DNA of 64,000 nt from Epiperipatus broadwayi (lineage: Eukaryota > Onychophora > Udeonychophora > Euonychophora > Peripatidae), in contig JAQFVV010006273.1 of the NCBI GenBank assembly GCA_028023455.1, positions 4,881,128-4,945,127 of the forward strand, in the 5' to 3' direction. Below are positions 38,744 to 50,004 of the stretch, piece after piece (positions within the stretch are counted from its first letter, which is position 1; every line of letters starts with the position of its first letter). The notes beneath the pieces are model-generated. The model had not been told where the DNA came from and searched no databases. It saw only the letters and a list, made by a program, of their open reading frames with translations. The position numbers and the translations under genes are program-made.

Positions 38744-38905
38744 CTGAACAAGGTATTTGTAGCTGTTAACTTCTTCTAACTCATCATTATCAATATTTAT
38801 TTTCATCTTTTGAGCAAATCCATTGAACATTACTTTATTCTTTTTAATGTTTACCCCTAGTCCTACTTTCTTACTTTTATCTGATAACTCTTGCAACATT
38901 TTTGA
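38170..38905 (-). pseudogene. RTE-like LINE 3' fragment
   Basis: Same family as the remnant at 70-1322, on the other strand. It begins at MLQELSDKSKKVGLGVNIKK, the region just after the ADD box, then INIDNDELEEVNSYKYL, then INHRIKHGWSAFGRNN (compare INHKIKFGWSTFSRNN at about 910), KCILPVLIYGSKT, NQTGIIDIIERIKKLE and CKRPRKRQ. It ends in a (GAT)n-like tail (CATCATCATCAT on the plus strand near 38175), the short microsatellite tail usual for RTE-type elements. It is 5'-truncated at about 38905, the common outcome of incomplete target-primed reverse transcription, and interrupted by many stops and at least one frameshift near 38600. An (AAT)n tract has expanded within the coding part. Confidence 0.8.
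38717..38745 (+). repeat. (AAT)n microsatellite inside the LINE fragment
   Basis: A run of ATA/ATT trinucleotides that the LINE frame reads as consecutive isoleucines after YKYLVQ. Relatives have only a short linker at this point. Confidence 0.8.
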
Positions 38906-41900
38906 GGGTTTAAAGCATTATTTTCAAAACAACTATAGCAAGTGAATAAAACATTAAATCATATATTTGAGAAGTTAATATTGTTAATAGAAAACATAAA
39001 CAAGTTATGCATGAGAGATTCTGAATGAAACTAAAAGTAACAAACAAGAATTATTTTAAATTAACTACTTAACGTGTTAATTAGAGTCAACCTAGTTACA
39101 GCTAATCATTATTTACCCTTTGAAAATTTTGTAGCAGCCTATGTCATGAGAATTAATATATAAATAAAAAAGTAAAAGTGTAAATAATTATAATTTTTTA
39201 ATATCCTATTGTTTGTATGTTTTTTGTTAAACAAAATTCTATATACTATAAATTTTATTTTTTGCAACTGGAGACACTGAAATTTAATATGCATAAAGAT
39301 GCCTTTTATCTATGCAGTAGTTCTGCCAAAACATTCATTTATAAGGTTTACTGTTTAAGTTCAATTTAAACTGTGTTACATCAAAGAAAATAATTTTCCT
39401 CATAAATTTCTTACCCTCTCATATCATGTTTTGGAACATTCACACACCGTGTCCTTCAATCAGGGTTATCTTTTTTTTAGTGCATGTAATATTCTTGTGA
39501 TAAAAATTTTACATTTTGCTGTTTAAATAATATATTTTGTATTTATTCTTTTAATTCTTGTATCACGTGCATTGTGATGAATGCATAAATTGTCCTAGCA
39601 TGCTGGTAAAAGAAGTAAGACTTGTTGCCACATGATGCTTCCTGAATCTTTCCTTGTGCCCATGAATGCATCCTAAATTTATCAATAATATGTGCAATTA
39701 TTAAGCATGCTGAAATTTGTACTGCATACTTAGATCTCCATTATCCTTGCAATTCCATAACACTCTCAAATATGTAATACCACTTCTAAATGGTCATACA
39801 CTTTTTGAATGATAATCATGCTTCTAACATTTACTATGATAACCTTGTCTCATTGTGACACAAACATTCATTTAATTAATGCTATGAGTGACTGTCATAT
39901 TACATATTATTACAATAGTTCAATTTAACATTGAAAAGTCATATATAAATAATATATTGCATAATGTGGATATATTTTGGCATCCCTCTATATATAGAAC
40001 AAAAAATAGAATTATACTTTTGCATAATCTATAACCTGAAATTTGATTTGGATAAGCTAAAATTTTGAGCAGTCTGACCATAAACAGGTATTTAAGTAAA
40101 ACTTGTGTTAGTGATTAAAAAGAATTAAAAACTGCTACAACTTACTATAACAACACATGGTAATCCTGATGGGTATCATTTTCTTTTTTATTGTACTATG
40201 GTGGTTAAAAAAATGGCTCTTGGAGAAGTCTTTGTGTTATTTTGCATTATGCTTATATATATATCAAAGCAAATTATTTTTAAAATAAAATAAAACTGAC
40301 AATTAATCTGTTAATTTAGAGGATGAGGGATTTCCCTTAGATGTTTTATTATTATTATTATTTTACTTAACATAAACATAATAATAAATTAACAATTTTC
40401 CTGGTTTTCAGAATTAGAAGTCACTTTCAAAACAAATGCATAGGTAAGTTATTATTAATACAATGAAAATTTATAATACATCAATTTATATATAAATACA
40501 CAGATATAATTATTTGTAATTTCCATTATAATATTACAACTTATTATACATTTATTGTAGATTTACTTAAAAATATGAAATTATCTTTACACTGATTTTT
40601 ACATTTCACATTTAGAAATTTTTGATAAACGTTTTAATAATCCGAACTTTTCTTTTTGCTAAGAAAATCATTATAATTTTAATAAAACATCTGCTTAATT
40701 GGTATAATTATAGGTAATAAAAAAAAGATTTTTACAAATAATTATTATATTTTTTACATCATTCATTTATTTATTTAATATTGTATAATTTTTGAGTATT
40801 AATTATTAATATTTTTTGTGAACACATTACTAATAGCAATATAATTTTTTTATTCTAACACAAATCTCGTTAAGCTATTTGGAAAAACAGAGTTAAATAA
40901 ATTAGTGAAAACAGTAATAGCATTTGTCAGCCATTAATTCTATCACGTTCAGATAAAATAATTACAGTAGTGTTATTATTTGTTTTACCTAGAGTTTGGG
41001 TAATTTCGTTAAGTGATAAATATTTTTAAACATATAAATGTGTTGTATAATTGATAGCTAGCTAACATGTTGTATATTAATGATTTGTATAGCAGTGACT
41101 ACGTGCAAGAAAAAATTCTAGTATCACTTTTAGTCACCGTAAGTATATAGCATTAGAGCAAATTTTCCTTCACAACAATGATTTCAACAATTAACAGATA
41201 AATCTTTTTAAGTGAAAAATATTAACAAAAGCGTATATAAAGACATACATATAACAACCTACAACTCAATGCAAATAGCAATTAGTCTTGATATTAAGGA
41301 AGTCCAAAATGATTAATCAAAATGATTTTTTCAAGTTATCATTTTGATTGTATATGCTCATAAAATCTTGTTTGATATCGTAAAAGTAATATGTTATGAA
41401 AGATAGAAAATAAAAAGAAGAGTCAATGAGATTGTTTTGACTAATTATTTTGTTCTGACATCATTGACTTTAGAAGACTTTCTTTAACATTAAAGATGAC
41501 TGACATTTTTATTGTATTGCGGAGACTTAGTGTGTGAATTTACATGTACATTATTGTTAATAGTTTTGACTTGAAAAGACACATTTATTTAATAGGCAAA
41601 ACCATGATTGTGAAGAAAATTTTGTTAAAATATTTGTAGGTTTTTATATGTTTATTTTAGTTTTAATTATAATTACTAATATAACATTAAGTAATATTAT
41701 ATATATTGTAATGGAAAAATACACACAGTCAACAAAACTAATCATAATAATCAAGCAATGACTGCCAAATTGCATATGTGTGTGTGTGACATATATAAAA
41801 CATTACTTATAAACAGTACAAAGTCAAACATCATTATTTACAGCCCCCAGGAAAATCTCCACATGAGTACTATACCTGATAATAGTATACATACCTTTTC

Positions 41901-42588
41901 TTATGTCCCATTAGGGTCAGGAAGGTATAAGAAACTCTTAAGTTACATTAAAACTATAAATATGTTGATTGCAGTAAAGAATACACAAATGCAGAGATAA
42001 TAAGTATTTAGATTTATTCATGTAATTAACAAACAAAATAAAAAATAATGTTTAAATAGATTTTTTGGTCGATTATAAGAGTAATTAAGAGAACTTGGCG
42101 TGGATCAGAACCCAGAATACTTGTATATAATTATCACATATTTCAAAAGAGGTTTTGAACATATTTTTTAAAATGAAAGTTGAGATAAACATTGCCATAA
42201 ATTTACAACATAAGATTATTAACTCTTTGATGTCAATTTTAATTACTTTCATACATTTGTTACAGTTGGGAACTGACCACACATGCTTTACCACTATTTA
42301 AGTTTATTGCTTATTACGAATTTTATTATTATATATATTCTCACACTCTCTGGTGCATTATGAGTGTGAAACATGGATTTTTAAATGTATTCACCTATTT
42401 TCACAATCCCTAGATAAATATGTTAGTGCAACCTAACCATGTTTTAATAAATGCACAATTAAAGTGCATGATATAGCTTAATTACATCTGTATGGAGATA
42501 CAATTGCAAATAATCCTCAGATCTTGGGATTTTTCATATTTGCAATATGATGATATACATCAGGCAAGAAAGGTACTTCCAGAATATT
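38906..42588. other. Non-coding DNA with two exon-like segments, unproven
   Basis: No element or gene is established. Segments at 40412-40443 and 41844-41924 have good splice sites on the plus strand and are treated as hypotheses under findings. The rest shows nothing recognisable. Confidence 0.45.
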
Positions 42589-43015
42589 GCTAACATATAA
42601 CAATAAATCACTGCACTGTTGCACTATAGTAAGGTTTCCCAGTAATAAACATTAAATCTAAAAAAAGATATGGGAAGCTTTTGAATGGTCATTCACATTA
42701 AAACATGCCTATTATTAATATATTTGATAATATATGGTAGAAAATAAAAATTTCTTTGATAATTAATATATACCAAGCAAATCAGACCTAGCAATAAAAT
42801 ATAATAACATATAACAATAAATCATTGTGATTCTAAGCTGTAAATATAAAGATTACCTGGCAACAAATAGTAAATCTAAAAAAAGGTTATGCCACCTTTT
42901 GCATGTCCATACAAAAAAAAAAACTTATCTGATAAGTTCTCAATATAAGGCAGAAAATAATTAATTGCTTTAATAATTAATATACAAAAGCAAATAAAAC
43001 CTAGTGATAAAATAT
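42589..43015 (+). repeat. About 215-bp tandem duplication
   Basis: 42589-42803 and 42806-43015 share CATATAACAATAAATCA at their starts, then AGTAAATCTAAAAAAAG-type text, a GAAAATAA run, TTTGATAATTAATATA and AAAATATA, in the same order. Confidence 0.65.
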
Positions 43016-43888
43016 ATAAAAAGAGAAATTCTTAATTAATTATTGAATGGCCTAGAATTTAAAGCTATACCTATCTTAAGCATGATTGACACTTTTTTAT
43101 GTCACTCTAATGATCATACACAACACTCGAATATGAGTTCACCACTCATTTGCAAAATCACTCCTTACCCTATAACATAAAGATAAAATTAATTAATAGA
43201 TACTTATCCAAATCCATCCAAAAATTATATATACAAACATATGTACTCATCTTGTTGTTGTATAAATATAATTTAAAATACTAGTCATAAGATAATTTAC
43301 TAAATGTCAATGTGATATTTGATAATATAAAAAATGGACTTTTAAACTTAACACACATCTGGCTAAAGTAAATAATTTTAATTAATCTTTTATCGGTGGG
43401 GTTTCTAACATGCTTCACTTAGTTTCACATTAATAGAATTTCGTATGTGTCTAACTAATCTAAGTTTTCCCATAATTATTCGATTTAGAAATAAACAAAA
43501 CATATAAAAATAGAAAGAAATTAATTTCAAAAGAAAGAAAAATCTTTGAGTTGGTAGAAAGAATGGTGACAATTAACATTTTATACATATTAAAATAAGT
43601 ATTGATAGACAAAAATGCCTATTGGGTTAATAAAAAAAGGAAATGTGTATTCACACATACATTGTCCTATTGCTCTAAAATAAACAGATAACATATGTAA
43701 CAATTAGTAGGATGGCCAAAATAAAAAAAATACTTGATCATTAACTATGACAATATATATATATGACTACACATATCCATAATGATAGGAAATCAAAATA
43801 TTAATTAATATAAAAATATATAAAAGAAGTTTAAAATATTAGTAATTTTCCAACATTCTTCTAATTGTGAAGTCCAAGCAAAAAGTTT

Positions 43889-43897
43889 AACTGTCTA
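43889..43897 (+). repeat. Left target-site duplication of the Merlin-like element
   Basis: AACTGTCTA directly left of the TIR. The right flank (51667-51675) reads AAATGTCTA, 8 of 9 identical. Merlin elements make 8-9 bp duplications. Confidence 0.65.
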
Positions 43898-45162
43898 GAG
43901 CTGATTTAGTATGTGCTCATGGCCATTTTAAATTATAAGAAACGCCCAAAACTCAGGCTGACACATCCAAGTGATAAATGACATCGATCAATCTATACAT
44001 TGTCATCATCCAACCATTTGTTACAAAATCACCATTTTCATCAAAAATAAAAAAATAAAACAATTTTCGTAGTTACAAGAAATGTAATCATATGATTAAA
44101 ATATTAAAACACACAATTTGCAATTTTCATCGAAAATTACAAAAGAAAAACTTGGTTTGGTCAGACTTTTTCATCAATATTACAAAATCACCATTTTCAT
44201 GAAAAATAAAAACAAAAACAATTTTCATAGTTATAAGAAATCTAATCATGTGATTAAAAAATTAAAACACAAAATTCGCAATTTTAAAAATCAAATTTAA
44301 GTTTGCTACTTTATTCAAACATCAACTCATGACAATAAAAAATGTCAATTTTAAGCAATAATTACATTTCATACAATTATATTTATGGAATCACATGATT
44401 AAAAAAGGCACCCAAATATTTTAAATTCAGATTTGTTATCCAAATTTACATCAACCTTTAAAAAATCAAATTTAATTTTGCTAGTTTATTAAACCATCTA
44501 CTTATGACAATCAAAAGGATATGCCCATATGAAATAAAGCATATGAATTTAGAGTACTTAAACAGAAAAAGTAAAAAAAAAAATTGAAAAAAATATTAAT
44601 TAAAACCCACATGTTCAATAAATATAAAATTGATAGATTTAAAATACAAATTATACTAATTGCCAAAAGATTATAACTTATAAAATACGAATGTTAAAAA
44701 ATAATGACGGTGCAGAGGGCTGATTGCTAGTTTCAATTTAAGTTTGCTAGCTTATCAAGCATTCTTGGTAATAAAAAAAACTATTTTCATAGTTATAAAA
44801 AATGTGATCATGTGATTAAAAAAGTAAAATGCAATTTTTGCAGTATTCATCAATAAGAATAAAAAAATCAATTTTAAGCAATAATTATATTTTCATACCG
44901 TTATGGAATCATGTGACTAAAGAAAGGTGTACAAACATTTTAAAGTCAGATTTGTTATCTAAATTTACATCAACCTTTAAAAAATCAAATTTAAGTTTAT
45001 TAGTTTATTAAACGATCTACTCATGACAATCAAAAGAATATGCCCACATGAAATAAAGCATATGAATTTAGAGTACTTAAAGAGAAAAAGTAAAAGAAAA
45101 AAATTGGAAAAAGTATTAATTAGAAAGCCACATTGATAGATTTAAAATATGAATTATACTAT
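43898..45162 (+). repeat. Left TIR, outer part, with tandem units
   Basis: Contains nested tandem repeats: a unit of about 145 bp (starting ACAAAATCACCATTTTCAT at about 44024 and 44183) and one of about 500 bp (CAATTTTAAGCAATAATTA at about 44346 and 44868, partly again at 48545). Each unit carries a TCATGTGA/TCACATGA-type palindrome. The inner continuation lies at 48398-49272, beyond the nested insertion. Confidence 0.7.
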
Positions 45163-48100
45163 TGTGCCGGTCAAAACATGTTTATCCATCTAACACGAGC
45201 TGGAACTCACAAAATGTACTTCAAACCCAGTCAGGCCTGAGACTTAGGTCAGGGACCAGGCTGAATTCGAACCCACTTTCTAAGGCCCAGATCAAACACC
45301 TAATGGATAACATAATAGTGATGACACACAAGAATTAATTCTTAATCCGGCCCACTAGCAAATCGGAGAAAACAATAAGACTCATGGACTTAAACATATA
45401 TATATATATATATATAATTAGTTTCCAACCAGTATATATATATATACACCTTTTAATAGCAAGATAAACAACTTAAATACTAGAGACATTCCAAAGATCA
45501 AATCTAATATATTTAAATAATAGGGGCTTTACTAATGAATAGTTATGGTCAATTAGTGAATTGGATTGATCTAATAATAAGACAGAAACTGATATATGAT
45601 GAATTAAAAATATGTTTATTGACAATTTTATATATATTTTGATATAACATTATTGTTGGCAAATGTACGCAGGCATTTTATTTATAAAGTAACATTTCTC
45701 TAGGCCATTTGAACAATAATTGATATGTTGGCAAACAGGTTTGTTGCTATTATTTAATGGAGCCAAATATTATGCTGTATAATTAATCACTACATTCACT
45801 TATTACTTATGCCCTTTCATTATCAGTTCGAGTGACTATTATACGTGTAATCAAACCAAGTCTGGAGTGAAGCGTAATAATACATGTGATTATAATAAAT
45901 TTATTTATTAAATATGGGCATATCAAGCATCCCAGATAGCTTAAGATCGAATGGGTTTTCAAGAATGCTTCGGATCAACGCCGAAGACTGCATATTAGGG
46001 AGGCAGAATTGGCTATAGAGATTTTACTAACATGCTAGGCACAAGTAAAATATAATACTAAAGTTGCTCTGCGGATGAAAGAATAGTTTTAGGGTTTTCA
46101 TGACAAACACTGGTTTACTCAATAACCAGTCATCATGCTGCTAAAAGGGAACCTTTATTTGGTTCATAAGAAGTGGGGGACTTACATGCTCATCTGGCCC
46201 GTAGCTCAGACTTAGCTACTGCACTACTCATAAGAGAAGAAGATGGGCTGGACTTACCGTGGCTCCATCTTATGTATATATTAAAAAAAACAGCATAACG
46301 ATAAAATATTAATAAGTTTCACATCTGCCAAGCCGAAGTATATTATAAATTAAATATCATATATTAAATGAACATAAGTTTATCAGCTTGATCAAAAGAG
46401 CCAACTCTTCTGTAGCATGAGAAATATGTATATGCTACTGATGGGAATATATACAAACTTTACTTTATCCTGGGCAATCTTTTTAGTTATCTATAATTAA
46501 TAAACTAAAAGGGGGGAAATATATTTAAAGGACTTATGAATACTTTAATAAGAAGAATATACTTATAATTACACTCCAGGCTAGTTTAACTTTTAGTAAT
46601 ATAAATTAAAGGTTGCGAATTTGGATTTACAAGCCACATTTTATATTCACATTAATTATTTACTAAATGACAAAATAATAACGAGCACAAAGGGTCGCTA
46701 TATTTAGAAATAGGGTTCGAGACAGTGTGCAAAATGACATTATAATAACTATTATTTTGAAGATTTTAAATTGTCTTAAAAAGAAACATATTTTGTAATT
46801 AAATGCAGGCCATTTCGAAATGCAGGCACAATTAATAATTATTTAAAATAATCAAAAGAAAAGTAAATATACTGCAGTGATTCAATTATATAGCAAAAAA
46901 TATTGAATTAATAAAAAGAAATTAGCAAAATTATTACATTTTATATACTTCAAATATTATTTAGAAAACAATTTAGAAAAAGTTTACAATATTGAATTAA
47001 TAAAGAAATTAGCAAAAGTATTTCATTTTATAGAATTTAGATATTATTTAGAAAACAATTTAGAAAGAAGTAACAATAATATGGTTATATGGTTAGCTAA
47101 CCTGTATTTTGAAGAAATAATGATTATGTTGGAGTTCACACAGAGCTCTGTGATTTTAAATAATATTAAAACAGTTCTATAGCTGGACTGGAAATACTCG
47201 AGCTGGAATGAAGGTGAGTTCTTTGGTTGATTATGGCATCTTCTATTTAGTTGAGAGACGATTTAAAATGGTGTTTCTGTAGCTGGACTGAAATTGGAAC
47301 GAAGGCAAGTTCTTTTTAGCAGCTTACAACATTTTCTACTTATTATAAGCTGTTAGGGCAACGTTGGTTGTTGTAGGTGGATCGACTTCTGACATTCCTT
47401 CACGGGAAAGCAGCAAAATTCTTGCCTGACTTTAGCCAGACATGGTAAAATTAAACAATTTATAACTTCTGATATTAACAGTTCTTCAAAAGCAAGATGG
47501 AGTATATCTTACTGCTTAAAATAAGGCCTATTTATATATTTTTCACCAAGCCTTAACACCTTTTTGAAATTTCGTTTGCCTCAGAACCAATTGACTTTTA
47601 ATTAAAACAAAATCATATAATCTAATTTCTACAACAGATAACGTCTCCGAGGTGTTATTTTTAATTTACTCAAAATTATTAAAATATATAAATCATATAA
47701 TTCGATTCAGATTTCACTAATTAAATTCCTTTTTAGGTGTTATAGAATGTTAAAGCTTAGCAGAAGTAACTGTATTCTGATTTCATCATAAAATCTTTTG
47801 TTGAAACAAAGTCAATCAGTAAACAGATTTTACTTTTACCCCGGGTGCGGTCAATAATTGATTTCTTGTTTACACAGAATTCTCATTTTTAATTATAAAC
47901 GGATTTTTATTTTATTGAAATAAATAACTTTTAACATATTTGTTTTTACAAAATAATAAATTGGACAGATTTAAAAAAAATACTTTAGTTTCTGTTATAT
48001 ATATATAAAACATTAAATCAGAAAACCGTTAAATATATTTTAAAGAAAATATTTTACATTATTTTTTTTTATTTAAACTTAAATATATATACGAATCATT

Positions 48101-48397
48101 ACTATCATTCCAAAGTTTAAATTATCCATCCACATACGAATATAATAGCGAATATAATTAAGAATTGACTGAAAATTAATAAAACATTTTATAATAAATT
48201 ATGAGCATTTCTATGCTATAATTTTATCAAACCTGTCTAATTATAGTGTATTTTTGTATGTAAATGGATGATGCCATTCAAGCAGCCATGATAGCAATAT
48301 AACATTTTTACATTTAAGATAGGTTCGAAACTAGTTCAAACGAGTAGGTCATTAGGTTGATGGTGAAATGGAAAGAGATTGGAAGGTTTCCGTTTCA
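45163..48397. mobile_element. Nested 3.2-kb insertion, TGTGCC...TTTCA, LTR-like
   Basis: Interrupts the left TIR. The intact counterpart in the right arm (complement of about 50930-50965) reads ATTATACTATATGCCAAAAG. Here ATTATACTAT is followed at 45163 by TGTGCCGG, and the right junction is GTTTCA/TTATATGCC. This gives TG...CA ends and a 4-bp duplication CTAT/TTAT (3 of 4). Inside it is less AT-rich, has no coding relic, and contains a tandem repeat at about 47170-47340. A solo LTR is the simplest reading. The start is the complement of the GGCACA ends at 16.25 and 20.87 kb. Confidence 0.55.
47170..47345 (+). repeat. Two tandem units of about 100 bp inside the nested insertion
   Basis: TATAGCTGGACTGGAAATAC and TGTAGCTGGACTGAAATTGG start the units. 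Both continue with GGAA(T/C)GAAGG(T/C)(G/A)AGTTCTTT and then a CATCTTCTATTTA or CATTTTCTACTTA segment. Confidence 0.65.
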
Positions 48398-49458
48398 TTA
48401 TATGCCAAAAGATTATATCTTAAAAAATATGAATGTTAAAAAATAATAAGGGTGTACAGGTCCAATTGCTAGTTTAAATTTAAGTTTGTTAGTTTATCAA
48501 TCAAGCTACTCGTGGCAATCAAAAGGCAAAAGCATATTTTATCAATTTTAAAAAATAATTACATTTTTATACAGTTATATTTATGGAATCACATGACTAA
48601 AAAAAGGTGTGCAAACATTTTAAATTCAGATTCGTTATGTAAATTTACATCATCCTTTAAAAAATCAAATGTAAATTTACTAGTTTACTCATAACAATAA
48701 AAAGAATATGCCCATACGAAATAAAGCATATGAATTTAGAGTACTTAAACAGAAAAAGTAAAGGAAAAAATTGAAAAAATATTAATTAAAAACCCACAAG
48801 TTCAATAAATGTAAAAATTAATAGAATTCAAAAAGACAGTGACCACATTCTAAATATTAAATGTTTTTAGCTTCTAAACTGTAAACATTATTAAAAGTCT
48901 GAATTTCCAAAGACTAAAACATTATAACTTTTAATTACAAGAACTTCTTGATTTGTCCCAGTAGATACTGTTTGAAATTTGGCTCAACATTGTAATGGTA
49001 CTCAACTTTTTATCATATGAGATCTGCAAGGGCTTTATATCTAACTCTCGAAAGTGATACAAAGCTGTAATTATTTACATGCAAGTAACTTTTACCATCA
49101 ACAAATGAACACAGAAACATGTTTAAAAAAATAAATATATTTTATTATTGCTGATTCAAAATACTGAAGTAGTTAGTTATCTAAAGTTAAGAATATTAAT
49201 ATTACAATAAATAAAAAAATAATAAATCAGAATTATCCCTTGGGCTACACCTAATTTGATTCATTCATTTCATTAAAATTCTTTAGGTTTTTAAAAACTG
49301 CCACTTTTCTTTTATTTCCAATTTAAAATAATACTTGGAGTTGATAATTATCAAGGAGAAGGTCCACATTGAAATACATACATGCTAGAAAATAAAAAGA
49401 ACAGTAACAAACAAATAAAAATTTGTTGATTATTTCAAATGTAAAAGATATTTTCCTT

Positions 49459-49835
49459 TTAAATAAGATAAGCACTAACCTTTTCACCATAAGTAGGTAT
49501 CTTTAGGATCTTTGAGAAATTTAATAATAAATTGCTGTCATTTAGATGCTTTTTGTACATTTGACAACAAATTGAATCTAAATGTGATTGTAATAGATCC
49601 GGTGATGTCATTATTTTTTTAAATATATAACTTTGGCTTCCAGCTATCATAGTTCAATGGATTGTGTATGAGTTCCCATTACCAGATTTACATAATTTTG
49701 TTGGTGGTTGATGGTGAAATAATGAAACCTTCTATCATTGGGGCCTGCATAGGCTGGCCACTCATCTGAGTGAATGACAGAGTCAGCCACATCATTCCCT
49801 TTCTATAATGGGAACCAAGATAGCTTGTCATGATG
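49459..49835 (-). pseudogene. ISXO2/Merlin-type transposase fragment
   Basis: The minus strand reads DSVIHSDEWPAYAGPNDRR, then FTINHQQNYVNLVMGTHTQS IE. This is the C-terminal half of the IS1595/Merlin DDE domain: SDxWxxY carries the second catalytic Asp (49758-49769) and THTQSIE carries the catalytic Glu (near 49653). After two small frameshifts and stops it continues as TSPDLLQSHLDSICCQMYKK and LLNFSKILKIPTYGEK, fitting the 'LL.SHLDEF.WR...F..FL..I' tail. LVPIIER before it, in another frame, fits the segment preceding SDEW. The first catalytic Asp and the N-terminal DNA-binding part are missing. Its position between the TIRs identifies the element. The fragment at 49480-49643 has exon-like splice signals, but the transposase match explains it better. 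Confidence 0.75.
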
Positions 49836-50004
49836 TGCCTTGCAAAATAACAAATAATTTTAAGTAAGCTTTTGTGAAAGGCTATATTTAAATTTTGGTT
49901 TAAGTAAATGAAGAAAAAGAGTACAAATAAGGGTCAACAACTGATAAAGAAATATATATGGAAATAATAATAGAAGATTCATTGGAGTGCACTAACTAAT
50001 TCAA

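Noticed and set aside
42085-42294. 69-codon minus-strand frame
   Set aside because: No motif, splice context or homologous block; within the length range expected by chance.
45250-45330. tRNA or tRNA-derived SINE (GGGTTCGAATTC on the minus strand)
   Set aside because: B-box-like only; no paired T-arm, no acceptor stem, weak A box.
49480-49643. 164-bp exon of a host gene on the minus strand (good donor GTTAGT, open frame)
   Set aside because: The adjacent upstream sequence reads HSDEWPAY and GTHTQSIE, and this segment continues as the transposase C-terminus, lying exactly between the TIRs.
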